Assembly: GCF_018860975.1 (NCBI RefSeq)
Contig: NZ_JAHKQI010000010.1
Coordinates: 62,001-126,000, forward strand
Source of the DNA: Lentibacter algarum
GTDB lineage: Bacteria > Pseudomonadota > Alphaproteobacteria > Rhodobacterales > Rhodobacteraceae
DNA: 64,000 nt
Direction of reading: 5' to 3'
In this document: piece by piece, positions 26,291-35,651 of the stretch
Layout of the letters: each line of letters starts with the position of its first letter
How positions within the stretch are numbered: position 1 is the first letter of the stretch
Notes under the pieces: generated by a model
Seen by the model: the letters and a program-made list of their open reading frames with translations, nothing else
Databases searched by the model: none
What the model was told of the DNA's origin: nothing
Program-made: the position numbers and the translations under genes

Positions 26291-27769
26291 ATGAACCGCC
26301 TCGCCCGACACTTGCTTTCCTTTTGCGTCACGGCCTCCATCGCAGTGTTTTCAACTGTCGCCTCGGCACAGGAAATTCCGGCCAAACGCCTGAATGACGT
26401 CACCTTTAACCTTGCCCTGAGCGAATGCACGGCTGGTGACAAGCAATCCTGTTATAATGCGATGATTTTCTCGCCTTACAGCCCCCCCATCTCGCATTCT
26501 GATAAAGAGATCGCAGCGCTGCTTGTACGCGCCACAAACCTTTGCAGTGGAGGCAACATGCTTGCCTGTGGCGATGCTGGCAAACTCACTCAGATCATTC
26601 AGTCCTACAGGGTTACCGCTGACGCCTATGACTTCTTTTCAAAAGCCTGCGACGGCGGCGACGGATATTCTTGTTACCGAATGGGTGATTTTGGCTTTGC
26701 CTTGCAGCAAACCGAAGATGCAACACCGTTTCTGCCTTATTACGAAAGCCTGAAAGCACCTTGTGACGCTGGCGATCATCCTGCCTGCACAAACCGCGCA
26801 ACGCTCAATGCCTATCTTGCCGATGTCTACCCCGAGCCCGCCATCTGGCATGCGCCCTTGCTTGCGGCCTGCAAAGGAGAGCTCGCCCGGGCTTGTGCCA
26901 TGCTTTCCTATATCCACAGCAGAGATGGCCAGGAGGACTACTTCTCAAACTTGGGAACACCACCAGGCATGAGCAAAAGCCAGCGCACGCGCGACCGCCA
27001 CGCATACAACTATGCCATCGACGCCTGCAAACTGGGAAACCCTACCGGCTGCTGGAATGCCAGCATCGCGCTGGTCAACGGAGAAGGAGCCAGAACAAAT
27101 TGGGAGCAAGAACAAGCCTACCTCGTTCAGGCCTGCCGCCTAGGATATCCTGACGCATGTGGCGAGATCAATCACGAGACATACTGGCGCAAGAGTGATC
27201 GCCTCTCTGATCTGGAAGCGGCCTGCCGCGAAGGCGACTTTAGCGCTTGCCTATACCTGCTAGAACGAAAAACACCTGCAAAGCAGTTGCTTACAAAAGA
27301 TTACACCGAAAGGAGTCTTGAAATATGCGAGATGGGAAGCAGTGTCGCCTGTGGCACCGGCGCACATTTGATCCGCGTCGTTTTGAAGGATTATCCCCGT
27401 GCCCTACGCTATGCCGAGGCTGGATGCACTAGGAACGATAGCAACGCCTGCACCGTGGCCGGCGCGCTTTACTGGGTGAACATTGACGGCGGCAAGCAAT
27501 ACGAGAAAGCCAGCACATACTATCAAAAGTCCTGTGACTTGGGCAATGCACAGGGCTGCAACGCAATCGGATTTTTCCATTTCAAAGGCTATCACCTCAA
27601 GCAAAGCAACACCCGCGCAGCCCATTTCTTTAACATCGCCTGCGATAAAAACCTCGCGATTGCATGCTTTGACTTGGCCTCAGCACTCATAGATACAAAC
27701 GCTGATGCAAGCCGGAAAGCCGCGCTCAAAGCCTGTCAACTCGCGCCCGAAAAATACTGCGATAATTAG
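26291..27769 (+). CDS. Secreted Sel1-like repeat protein, cysteine-rich
   Basis: About 492 aa. A signal peptide (MNRLARHLLSFCVTASIA...ASAQE) predicts export to the periplasm, which also fixes the ATG at 26291. The mature part is a series of roughly 36-residue alpha-hairpin units with paired cysteines, for example ACDGGDGYSCYRMGDFG, ACKLGNPTGCWNAS and CDLGNAQGCNAIGFFHFKG, typical of Sel1-like repeats and of Hcp-type disulfide-braced proteins. Such proteins usually bind other proteins. It is separated from the next gene by one base. Confidence 0.8.
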   Translation: MNRLARHLLSFCVTASIAVFSTVASAQEIPAKRLNDVTFNLALSECTAGDKQSCYNAMIFSPYSPPISHSDKEIAALLVRATNLCSGGNMLACGDAGKLTQIIQSYRVTADAYDFFSKACDGGDGYSCYRMGDFGFALQQTEDATPFLPYYESLKAPCDAGDHPACTNRATLNAYLADVYPEPAIWHAPLLAACKGELARACAMLSYIHSRDGQEDYFSNLGTPPGMSKSQRTRDRHAYNYAIDACKLGNPTGCWNASIALVNGEGARTNWEQEQAYLVQACRLGYPDACGEINHETYWRKSDRLSDLEAACREGDFSACLYLLERKTPAKQLLTKDYTERSLEICEMGSSVACGTGAHLIRVVLKDYPRALRYAEAGCTRNDSNACTVAGALYWVNIDGGKQYEKASTYYQKSCDLGNAQGCNAIGFFHFKGYHLKQSNTRAAHFFNIACDKNLAIACFDLASALIDTNADASRKAALKACQLAPEKYCDN

Positions 27770-27770
27770 C

Positions 27771-28907
27771 ATGGAACTTCACAGCACTTACCCCGGCCTT
27801 CCTGACTTGCGCGCCGCCGCTCGAAAGCGCATTCCCAAGTTTGTGTTTGAATATCTCGACAGCGGCACAGGGCTTGAGACGACAACCTCCAGCAACGCCC
27901 GGCGCTTGCAGGATATCAAGTTCATGCCATCAATCCTGCATGGCACCCAAACACCCGATCTAACCACCAAGTTACTTGGCCACAGCTACGCGCGGCCCTT
28001 CGGTATCGCACCTGTCGGAATGTCCGGCCTCATTTGGCCCGATGCCGAGCGCCTTTTAGCTGCCGAGGCCGCAAAGGCAAACATTCCTTACTGTCTCTCG
28101 ACCGTCGCCAGCCAGACGCCCGAACACGTCGCACCGGTTTTGGGCGACGGCGCGTGGTTCCAGCTCTACCCGCCCAAAGACGAGCGCATCCTCAAAGACA
28201 TCACCCGCCGCGCCAAAGACGCCGGATTCGAAGCCCTCGCCCTCACTGTTGATGTTCCTGTCGCCTCTCGCCGCGAGCGTCAAACCCGCTCAGGCCTGAC
28301 GCAACCACCGCGCCTCAGCCCCCGTATTTTGTGGCAGATCGCCCAGCGCCCCACTTGGGCTTTAGCCACTGCCAAAAATGGTGCGCCGCGGATGCGGCTG
28401 CTTGATGACTACATTGACGACAACCGCAATCTGCCGCCGACCGAGCACATCGGCTACCTCCTGCGCACCTCGCCAGACTTGGACTACCTCAGACAAGTCC
28501 GTGCTGCATGGGACGGCCCGCTGATCCTCAAAGGCGTCATGGACGCCAATCAAGTCAAAACCCTGCACAATGAAGGTGTCGACGCGTTATGGGTTTCAAA
28601 CCACGCTGGCCGCCAATTTGACGGCGCTCCTGCCAGCATTGACGTGCTGCCTGAAATTCGTGCGGCAACAAAGCTGCCGCTGATCTTTGACAGCGGCATA
28701 GGCGGCGGCCTTGATATCCTTCGTGCGCTGGCTTTAGGGGCTGATTTCGTCATGTTGGGGCGCGCGTGGCACTATGCCCTTGGAGCGCTTGGCGCTAACG
28801 GGCCCGCGCACTTAACTGACGTGCTGCATAAAGACATACTCGCCAACCTTGGCCAAATCGGCGTCGAACACCTCGAAGATCTACCCCAACGCCTCGTGCC
28901 ACGGTGA
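27771..28907 (+). CDS. FMN-dependent alpha-hydroxy-acid dehydrogenase (L-lactate dehydrogenase type)
   Basis: TIM-barrel flavoenzyme of about 378 aa oxidising L-lactate or a related 2-hydroxy acid. Landmarks are PFGIAPVGMSGLIWPDAE, WFQLYPPKD, the catalytic histidine loop VSNHAGRQFDGAPASID and the FMN phosphate site FDSGIGGGLDILRALALGADFVMLGR (read here as two pieces). The ATG at 27771 follows the preceding stop by one base, so the two genes are coupled. LldD and glycolate or mandelate oxidases share these features, so the exact substrate is open. Confidence 0.88.
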   Translation: MELHSTYPGLPDLRAAARKRIPKFVFEYLDSGTGLETTTSSNARRLQDIKFMPSILHGTQTPDLTTKLLGHSYARPFGIAPVGMSGLIWPDAERLLAAEAAKANIPYCLSTVASQTPEHVAPVLGDGAWFQLYPPKDERILKDITRRAKDAGFEALALTVDVPVASRRERQTRSGLTQPPRLSPRILWQIAQRPTWALATAKNGAPRMRLLDDYIDDNRNLPPTEHIGYLLRTSPDLDYLRQVRAAWDGPLILKGVMDANQVKTLHNEGVDALWVSNHAGRQFDGAPASIDVLPEIRAATKLPLIFDSGIGGGLDILRALALGADFVMLGRAWHYALGALGANGPAHLTDVLHKDILANLGQIGVEHLEDLPQRLVPR

Positions 28908-29001
28908 GCATCTTAGGTTTTGCAAATTGGTAAAGGAATGTTACCAATGCCAACAAGAATCATACCGACCTCAAATACAGCCCATTTAGCGGAGTGACAC
29001 T

Positions 29002-32000
29002 GTGCCCGAATTCAAGAAAATCCTGATCGCCAACCGTGGTGAAATCGCCATTCGTATCATGCGCGCTGCCAATGAGATGGGCAAACGCACCGTGGCTGTC
29101 TACGCCGAAGAAGACAAACTCGGCCTGCACCGTTTCAAGGCCGACGAGGCCTACCGGATTGGCGAAGGCATGGGGCCCGTTGCAGCATATCTGAGCATCG
29201 ACGAGATCATCCGCGTCGCCAAACAATCCGGTGCTGATGCCATTCACCCAGGCTATGGGCTGCTCTCGGAAAACCCCGAACTGGTAGATGCCTGCGAAGC
29301 GAGCGGCATCACCTTTATCGGCCCCAAAGCGGCAACCATGCGCGCCCTTGGCGACAAAGCCAGCGCCCGTCGTGTGGCGCTTGAGGCTGGTGTGCCGGTT
29401 ATCCCCGCTACCGAGGTTTTGGGCGATGACATGGACGCCATCATCAAAGAGGCCAAAGAAGTCGGCTTCCCTCTTATGCTCAAGGCGAGCTGGGGGGGCG
29501 GCGGTCGCGGCATGCGCCCCATCCACAACGCTGAGGAACTACCCGAAAAGGTCATGGAAGGCCGGCGCGAGGCTGAAGCAGCTTTTGGCAACGGTGAGGG
29601 CTATCTTGAAAAGATGATCGTGCGCGCCCGTCACGTCGAGGTGCAAATCCTTGGCGATACCCACGGTGATATCTATCACCTATGGGAGCGCGACTGCTCG
29701 GTGCAACGACGCAACCAGAAAGTTGTTGAACGCGCACCCGCCCCCTACCTGAGCGAAGACCAACGCGCTGAAGTCTGTGAACTTGGCCGAAAAATTTGTG
29801 CGCATGTGAACTATGAGTGCGCCGGTACTGTTGAGTTCCTTATGGACATGGACACCGGCACATTCCACTTCATCGAAGTGAACCCCCGCGTGCAAGTCGA
29901 GCACACTGTGACAGAAGAGGTCACCGGCATCGACATTGTGCAAGCGCAGATCAAGATCGCGGAAGGCAAAACCCTTGCCGAAGCCACAGGCAAAGCCGAG
30001 CAAAGCGAGATCAGGCTCAACGGCCACGCCCTGCAAACCCGCATCACCACAGAAGACCCGCAAAACAACTTCATCCCCGACTACGGCCGCATCACGGCGT
30101 ATCGCTCTGCGACAGGTATGGGCATCCGGCTTGACGGCGGCACCGCCTACTCCGGCGGCGTCATCACACGCTACTACGACAGCTTGCTGGTCAAGGTTAC
30201 GGCCCACGCCCAAACCCCGGAGGCGGCCATAGCGCGGATGGACCGCGCCCTGCGTGAATTCCGTATTCGCGGCGTGTCCACAAACATCTCCTTTGTGGAA
30301 AACCTACTCAAGCACCCAACCTTCCTGAGCAATGAATACACCACCAAGTTCATTGACGAGACACCCGACCTCTTCAAGTTCAAGAAGCGTCGTGACCGTG
30401 GCACCAAAGTGCTGACCTACATCGCTGACATTTCTGTCAACGGCCACCCCGAAACAACCGACCGTGCCGCACCTGCCGCTGACTTGAAAGACCCGCGCTT
30501 ACCCCAGCTGCACGCAGTTAGCCCAGCCAACGGCACTCGCAACTTGCTGGAAGACAAAGGTGCCAAGGCCGTTGCTGACTGGATGCTTGAGCAAAAACAA
30601 CTGCTGCTCACCGACACCACCATGCGCGATGGCCACCAATCGCTCCTTGCGACACGGATGCGCAGCATCGACATGATCAAAGCTGCGCCAGCCTATGCCG
30701 CCAACCTGCCGCAACTGTTCTCGGTCGAGTGCTGGGGCGGGGCGACATTCGACGTCGCCTACCGCTTCTTGCAAGAGTGCCCGTGGCAGCGCCTGCGTGA
30801 CTTGCGCATTGCCATGCCTAACCTGCTCACCCAAATGCTGCTGCGCGCCTCAAACGGCGTTGGCTACACCAACTACCCCGACAACGTGGTGCAAGAGTTC
30901 GTGCGCCAAGCCGCCGAGACAGGCGTCGATGTTTTCCGCGTGTTTGACAGCCTCAACTGGGTTGAAAACATGCGCGTGGCGATGGATGCCGTTCAAGAGA
31001 GCGGCAAAATCTGCGAAGGCACAATTTGCTATACAGGCGATATCCTTGACCCTGACCGCGCCAAATATGACCTCAAATATTACGTCGGCATGGCCAAAGA
31101 GCTTGAGGCCGCCGGAGCACATGTGCTCGGCCTTAAAGACATGGCTGGCCTGCTCAAGCCAGCCTCGGCAACACAGCTCGTCAAGGCCCTTAAGGAAGAA
31201 GTCAGCATCCCCGTGCACTTCCACACGCATGACACCTCAGGCATCGCAGGGGCAACAATCCTTGCGGCATCTGACGCCGGTGTTGACGCGGTTGACGCAG
31301 CGATGGATGCCTTCTCGGGCGGCACGTCCCAACCTTGCCTCGGCTCAATCGTCGAAGCCCTGCGCCACACGCCGCGCGATACGGGCATTGCGCCCGAACG
31401 CATCCGCGAACTCTCCGACTACTGGGAGCAAGTGCGTGCGCAATATGTGGCCTTTGAAAGCGGAACGCCCGCACCAGCCTCGGAAGTGTATCTGCACGAA
31501 ATGCCAGGCGGGCAATTCACCAACCTGAAGGCCCAAGCGCGCTCACTCGGCTTGGAAGAACGTTGGCATGAAGTCGCGAAAACCTATGCAGATGTGAACC
31601 AGATGTTCGGTGATATCGTCAAAGTCACACCCTCTTCCAAGGTTGTTGGCGACATGGCACTGATGATGGTCTCACAAGGCCTTACCCGCGCCGAAGTAGA
31701 AGACCCCGACAAAGACGTCGCCTTCCCTGACAGCGTCATCGACATGATGCGTGGTAACCTCGGCCAGCCGCCAAACGGCTTCCCCGAAACGATCATCAAA
31801 AAGGTGCTGAAAGACGAGGCCCCCAACACCACGCGCCCCGGCGCGCATTTGGAACCTGTCGACATCGAAGCAACCCGCCTCGAACTTACAGCCGAACTCG
31901 ACGGCTTCCAGGTTGATAATGAAGACCTGAACGGTTACCTCATGTATCCGAAAGTGTTCATGGATTACATGGGCCGCCACCGCGCCTACGGCCCAGTGCG

Positions 32001-32445
32001 CACGCTTCCGACACGCACGTTCTTTTACGGGATGGAGCCCGGCGAAGAGATCACCGCCGAGATCGACCCGGGCAAGACGCTCGAAATCCGGCTCTCTGCC
32101 CTTGGCGAAACCGACGAGAAAGGCGAAGTCAAAGTCTTCTTCGAGCTCAACGGCCAGCCACGCACCATCCGTGTGCCAAACCGCTTGGTTAAATCAACCA
32201 CAGCTCAACGCCCGAAAGCGATCGAAGGCAACCCCGACCACATCGGCGCCCCCATGCCCGGCGTTGTGGCGACGGTGGCCGTGACCGTCGGTCAGAAAGT
32301 CTCAGAGGGCGACATGCTACTAACCATCGAAGCGATGAAAATGGAAACCGGCATCCACGCCGAGCGCTCGGCAACCGTCAAAGCCGTGCACGTGCAAGCC
32401 GGCGGTCAAATTGACGCGAAGGATTTGATGATAGAATTCGAGTAA
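29002..32445 (+). CDS. pyc: Pyruvate carboxylase
   Basis: Biotin enzyme of 1147 aa carboxylating pyruvate to oxaloacetate, replenishing the TCA cycle. Domains in order: biotin carboxylase (about 1-460; IANRGEIAIRIMRAANEMG, ATP loop KASWGGGGRGMR, EVNPRVQVEH), carboxyltransferase (about 530-830; DTTMRDGHQSLLATRMR, HFHTHDTSG), and C-terminal biotin carrier (biotinylated lysine in EAMKMETGI). The start is GTG. Length is normal. It is a single transcription unit closed by a strong terminator. Confidence 0.97.
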   Translation: MPEFKKILIANRGEIAIRIMRAANEMGKRTVAVYAEEDKLGLHRFKADEAYRIGEGMGPVAAYLSIDEIIRVAKQSGADAIHPGYGLLSENPELVDACEASGITFIGPKAATMRALGDKASARRVALEAGVPVIPATEVLGDDMDAIIKEAKEVGFPLMLKASWGGGGRGMRPIHNAEELPEKVMEGRREAEAAFGNGEGYLEKMIVRARHVEVQILGDTHGDIYHLWERDCSVQRRNQKVVERAPAPYLSEDQRAEVCELGRKICAHVNYECAGTVEFLMDMDTGTFHFIEVNPRVQVEHTVTEEVTGIDIVQAQIKIAEGKTLAEATGKAEQSEIRLNGHALQTRITTEDPQNNFIPDYGRITAYRSATGMGIRLDGGTAYSGGVITRYYDSLLVKVTAHAQTPEAAIARMDRALREFRIRGVSTNISFVENLLKHPTFLSNEYTTKFIDETPDLFKFKKRRDRGTKVLTYIADISVNGHPETTDRAAPAADLKDPRLPQLHAVSPANGTRNLLEDKGAKAVADWMLEQKQLLLTDTTMRDGHQSLLATRMRSIDMIKAAPAYAANLPQLFSVECWGGATFDVAYRFLQECPWQRLRDLRIAMPNLLTQMLLRASNGVGYTNYPDNVVQEFVRQAAETGVDVFRVFDSLNWVENMRVAMDAVQESGKICEGTICYTGDILDPDRAKYDLKYYVGMAKELEAAGAHVLGLKDMAGLLKPASATQLVKALKEEVSIPVHFHTHDTSGIAGATILAASDAGVDAVDAAMDAFSGGTSQPCLGSIVEALRHTPRDTGIAPERIRELSDYWEQVRAQYVAFESGTPAPASEVYLHEMPGGQFTNLKAQARSLGLEERWHEVAKTYADVNQMFGDIVKVTPSSKVVGDMALMMVSQGLTRAEVEDPDKDVAFPDSVIDMMRGNLGQPPNGFPETIIKKVLKDEAPNTTRPGAHLEPVDIEATRLELTAELDGFQVDNEDLNGYLMYPKVFMDYMGRHRAYGPVRTLPTRTFFYGMEPGEEITAEIDPGKTLEIRLSALGETDEKGEVKVFFELNGQPRTIRVPNRLVKSTTAQRPKAIEGNPDHIGAPMPGVVATVAVTVGQKVSEGDMLLTIEAMKMETGIHAERSATVKAVHVQAGGQIDAKDLMIEFE

Positions 32446-32478
32446 GGGCCTCTCCCGATCAAATAACCCCTGTAGAAG

Positions 32479-32514
32479 AAAGCCCTGCCAAAACAGCAGG
32501 GCTTTCGCTTTTTC
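32479..32514 (+). terminator. Intrinsic terminator after pyc
   Basis: The arms AAAGCCCTGC and GCAGGGCTTT (32479-32488 and 32496-32505) pair perfectly over ten bases with a seven-base loop, followed by CGCTTTTTC. It lies 33 bases after the pyc stop and may also help end the convergent zinT transcript. Confidence 0.88.
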
Positions 32515-32535
32515 AAAGTTCAGACCAACCGCTGA

Positions 32536-33213
32536 TTAATGCGCGAGCATTTCCTCGACGATCTGCTCGGCGCTCAGCGCCCGCGGGTAATATGTCGGCC
32601 AGTTGGTCACTTCCTCAAGAAGAGCAGCACGATCATCGCCCCAATACAGGTGATAATGATCAGCTTTTGCTGGCGCGATTTTATGATCAGAAAACTGGAA
32701 GTAGTCAGGCGCCGCTTCATCTCCTCCGACTTGCTTGAAGATGTAACGCACCCCGCGGTTGCCCTTTTTATAAGTCAAAACCTCGAAGCCATCATAAGCA
32801 TACTCGCCCGAGAGCGTGCCGTCCGGTGTAAAAAACGCGGCGTTTTGCCCATCAAATGTTATGCGCTCGACGTCGGTCTTGTAACCGGTATCGTAGTAAG
32901 CCGTGTATTGCTCAACAGTTTTGCTACCGGCTTCTGCTTTCTTCGCCATCACGGGTGCCAGCGCCCCGCTCTTAAGGAGCGGATAAACAGACTGCCAGTC
33001 GCCTTCCCAGTCAGCAAGAGAGCGGTCTTTGATTTGGCTATCTTCAAAGTATCCTTTGTAGATATCTTTTGCGGCCTCATTTTCATCTGCGTGATCGTGT
33101 GAGTGGTCATGTGAATGTTTGGTTTCGGCCTGCACGCTCGTGGTTGCAAGAGCCAAAACCGCGCTGGTAACCAAGACTTTGAAGACAGAGTTTTTTGAAG
33201 ACGTTTGAAGCAT
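32536..33213 (-). CDS. zinT: ZinT family zinc-binding protein
   Basis: Periplasmic zinc scavenging chaperone, about 225 aa. A signal peptide (SVFKVLVTSAVLALATTSVQA) is followed by a histidine-rich loop HSHDHSHDHADE and the ZinT fold: YFEDSQIKDRSLADWEGDWQ (split motif) and the ligand histidines in FSDHKIAPAKADHYHLYW. The ATG at 33213 has AAAGG upstream; the frame extends further back into the operator and is not used. ZinT delivers zinc to ZnuABC and is usually repressed by Zur, matching the palindrome at 33236. No znuABC is nearby. Confidence 0.9.
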   Translation of the reverse strand: MLQTSSKNSVFKVLVTSAVLALATTSVQAETKHSHDHSHDHADENEAAKDIYKGYFEDSQIKDRSLADWEGDWQSVYPLLKSGALAPVMAKKAEAGSKTVEQYTAYYDTGYKTDVERITFDGQNAAFFTPDGTLSGEYAYDGFEVLTYKKGNRGVRYIFKQVGGDEAAPDYFQFSDHKIAPAKADHYHLYWGDDRAALLEEVTNWPTYYPRALSAEQIVEEMLAH

Positions 33214-33235
33214 GAGAGTACCTTTTCGAGTCAGT

Positions 33236-33265
33236 GATATGTTATAACATATCATGTTATAGCCG
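33236..33265. promoter_or_regulatory. Zur-type operator upstream of zinT
   Basis: GATATGTTATAACATATC (33236-33253) is a perfect 18-bp palindrome, and a further half ATGTTATAGC follows it. The ATGTTATA/TATAACAT halves agree with the Zur boxes known in alphaproteobacteria. It lies 23 bases before the zinT start, where it would block transcription when zinc is ample. Confidence 0.7.
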
Positions 33266-33592
33266 CTCGTAATTTCTCCACAATCCCCCTCTTTACTGCT
33301 TTAGGCAGCAAACCGCGCAATATGCGTGTCGCCACATGCGCAGAAATCTCGATAATCATTGTCAAATTTGTCAGCTAAGGTTTGTGCAGACGTCATCCGG
33401 GTGCGATTGAAACGCCGTGTTTTTGTTCCTAGAAAAGCAGGGCTTCTGCTTACATCCAAAAGCAGAAGTGAATACCGCTACCAGTGCTCTCTATAAATGT
33501 GCAGCTATTCTAACGGGTACGGAATACCTGCCTTTGTGAATCTCCCTAAGCCTGCAACACTGCCCATATTCTAAACCTGAAGGGGAAAGACT
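33266..33592. other. Intergenic region without a recognised gene
   Basis: No convincing gene. It contains a 9-bp inverted repeat (CTTCTGCTT at 33443 and AAGCAGAAG at 33460) without a T-run, and presumably the promoter of the small gene at 33593. Confidence 0.4.
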
Positions 33593-33844
33593 ATGGAAGC
33601 CGACTTTGAAACCATCCGTCAGCGCATTCTATATGCCTATGGCCGCGAGTCCGACAACAAAGATAACCTCGATCAAACTGCACGGATCAAGCTCAACTCG
33701 GGCGACTGGGTCGATGGCCGCCTCTTGACTGCCGGCAGCCAGACCTTTGTTCTAAGGCGTGTCACCGGCTATCGGGAGAACATAAAACTCGAGATTCCCT
33801 ATCACGCGGTTTCAATCATCGAGCTTCGTACGAGCGCCGAGTAA
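33593..33844 (+). CDS. Small conserved-looking protein of unknown function
   Basis: 83 aa, not recognised. The ATG is preceded by AAGGGGAAAGACT, a good ribosome site. The sequence is acidic at first (MEADFETIRQRILYAYGRES), then has a probable small beta-rich part (GDWVDGRLLTAGSQTFVLRR) ending IELRTSAE. Codon use agrees with neighbouring chromosomal genes. It stands alone, 85 bases before the MAPEG gene. Confidence 0.6.
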   Translation: MEADFETIRQRILYAYGRESDNKDNLDQTARIKLNSGDWVDGRLLTAGSQTFVLRRVTGYRENIKLEIPYHAVSIIELRTSAE

Positions 33845-33929
33845 CGGCTGACAAGCCTGCGTGACGTGAGGTCTACCTTGCAAGGCAACGGATGCTGCGC
33901 AAACTGGGAGGATCAAACAAGGAACGCGC

Positions 33930-34313
33930 ATGCTTGCCATCACACCCCTCTACGCCGCGCTCATCGGGCTATTGTTCATCGCCCTCAGTGTGAACGTCAT
34001 CCGAACGCGCTTCAAACATCGCGTCTCTGTCGGTGACGGCGGCGAGAAAGCCTTGATCAAAGCCATGCGCGCCCATGCGAACTGCGCAGAATATGCGCCC
34101 TTCACGCTCTTGCTCATTGCTATGGCCGAGCTTCAGTCCGGCCCCGCATGGCTCATACACCTGCTCGGCCTGCTGATCCTTGGGGGGCGCTTTATCCACG
34201 CCTACGGCTTTGGCCGCACGCCGCAAATTGTTCCGCTTCGCCAAACGGGAATGTATCTGACATTCACGGCCATTCTGGTGAGCGCTCTGAGCAACATCTT
34301 GCTCGCATTTTGA
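33930..34313 (+). CDS. MAPEG family membrane protein
   Basis: 127-aa protein with four membrane segments, the topology of MAPEG proteins (microsomal glutathione transferase relatives). The family motif region is VGDGGEKALIKAMRAHANCAEYAPFTLL in two parts, with the conserved R-A-H-x-N-x-x-E-Y around residue 47. Bacterial members may conjugate or reduce hydrophobic electrophiles with glutathione; function here is unproven. It ends about 100 bases before the tRNA gene. Confidence 0.85.
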   Translation: MLAITPLYAALIGLLFIALSVNVIRTRFKHRVSVGDGGEKALIKAMRAHANCAEYAPFTLLLIAMAELQSGPAWLIHLLGLLILGGRFIHAYGFGRTPQIVPLRQTGMYLTFTAILVSALSNILLAF

Positions 34314-34410
34314 AGATCATCAGATGACTTCACCAAAAAAATCGTAGCCCCATGCACTTTTCCTCTTGCAGCACCGCCCCGCATTAATTAGATCACGCCT
34401 ACCAAAGGAA

Positions 34411-34485
34411 GCGGGCGTAGCTCAGGGGTAGAGCATAACCTTGCCAAGGTTAGGGTCGGGCGTTCGAATCGCCTCGCCCGCTCCA
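34411..34485 (+). tRNA. tRNA-Gly (anticodon GCC)
   Basis: A full cloverleaf can be drawn: acceptor GCGGGCG/CGCCCGC, D-arm GCTC..GAGC, anticodon arm with CCTTGCCAAGG (anticodon GCC), T-arm with GTTCGAATC, discriminator T and an encoded CCA. Its 3' part, from the anticodon on, is the attachment site of the island. Confidence 0.97.
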
Positions 34486-34486
34486 A
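34441..34486 (+). repeat. Left attachment site (tRNA-Gly 3' end)
   Basis: These 46 bases recur at 61850-61895 with a single difference (C at 34470, A at 61879). The copy inside the tRNA keeps the gene functional, as is usual for islands that integrate into tRNA genes. Confidence 0.92.
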
Positions 34487-34516
34487 AATTAACTAACGAA
34501 CCCAGTTAGTTACGAT

Positions 34517-34549
34517 AAGGGTCACCCTCGGGTGGCCCTTCGTCGTTTT
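34517..34549 (+). terminator. Terminator-like hairpin next to the left attachment site
   Basis: AAGGGTCACC, loop CTC and GGGTGGCCCTT form a stem, followed by CGTCGTTTT. It may now terminate the tRNA-Gly transcript. A separate perfect 8-bp inverted repeat (TAACTAAC / GTTAGTTA, 34490-34512) lies between it and the tRNA. Confidence 0.6.
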
Positions 34550-34574
34550 AGGCTGTTGCCATTTGTTGCCATTT

Positions 34575-35635
34575 TCATTTCGCTTTTTCTGCCAAAACAT
34601 TGAGAACAAGCACAGCATCACGTGCTGATTCAGCGGGCATATGTAGGTAGTTTTTCTCTGTGACCCGTGAATTCGGTGAGTGACCTACAGTCTTACGGAT
34701 CAGTTCCAACGGAATGCAGCGCAGCCATTGATAGGATGTGAAAGCCTTACGTCCGAACTTGGGCGTGAACCGCATCGGCTCACCATACCGCATAACGCCA
34801 GACTTTTTCACTGCGGTTTTTAGTGCCTTACGGTAGTTATCCATCGGTATGCTTGGATCGCGAAACCCTGGAAAGACGTGAGCATGCTCCTGCCCGAGAG
34901 CTATCAAGTCTTGAGCCAAACCTTCACCGATCATGACTTCACGATGGCTGTGCGCCGTTTTAGGTGTCATCTCTGTCGTGTCGCCGATCTTGATAACAAG
35001 CCTGACCAGATCGACCTGTTTCCACCGCAGGCCCATCGCTTCAGAAACACGTAGCCCAGTTTCGCACATCAGTCGGGTCAATACACGATGACGGAATGGC
35101 AGGTGTTCGAGTATCGACAACAACTCGTGCAGCGTTGGCACTTCGGTCTGCACGGGTGGCTCAACCAGATCGGTGATAACGGGCATCTGGTCAATCATCC
35201 GCTTCCGAAAGCACCACTTCAGCATCAGCCGCAGTTTGCGCACCTCAGTGTTGATGGTGACAGGCTTCACGCCTTCATTTCGTCGCTGGCCTTGATAGAA
35301 TGCAACAACATCATCATCGATCTGGCTGATCAGATGTTCACCCAGATGGTTCAGTACATGGGTCAAGCAGTTCAGATCGGTGCGTAGTAAACCAATACGC
35401 TTACGGCCAGCTTTCACCTTTTCATGCTCGGATTTCACAAAATTAGCGAACACATCATTCAGCATGTAGCTATGATCATCTTGTCGTGCCAGATGATCAT
35501 TGATCTCGATCTTCTTGAGGGGTAGCGATACCGTGCCCGTTTGCCCGCTGGACTGATCTTCGGCGACAGGTCGATACGCCATAGGCCAGTGGGAACGCCC
35601 CTCTTGGCATCCTCGGTGATTGTGATGCCATCCAT
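34575..35635 (-). pseudogene. Island integrase (tyrosine recombinase), frameshifted
   Basis: The main frame (34575-35582) encodes the SAM-like domain and the catalytic domain: the first Arg in CETGLRVSEAMGLRWKQVD, an Arg in TPKFGRKAF, and GHSPNSRVTEKNYLHM with the C-terminal Tyr. The expected His of the H-x-x-R box is Thr here. The natural N-terminus seems to lie in another frame (MDGITITEDAKRGVPTGLW..RIDLSPKISPAGKR, from 35635), joining the main frame near 35520 at CCCCTCAAG. One base gained or lost explains this. A shorter protein starting at 35582 could still be made. Confidence 0.75.
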
Positions 35636-35651
35636 GCGGGTGTGTTCTTCT

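Noticed and set aside
26114-26311. 66-residue N-terminal extension of UvrD
   Set aside because: It would overlap the signal peptide of the divergent gene and has no resemblance to helicase N-termini; a shorter GTG start was preferred.
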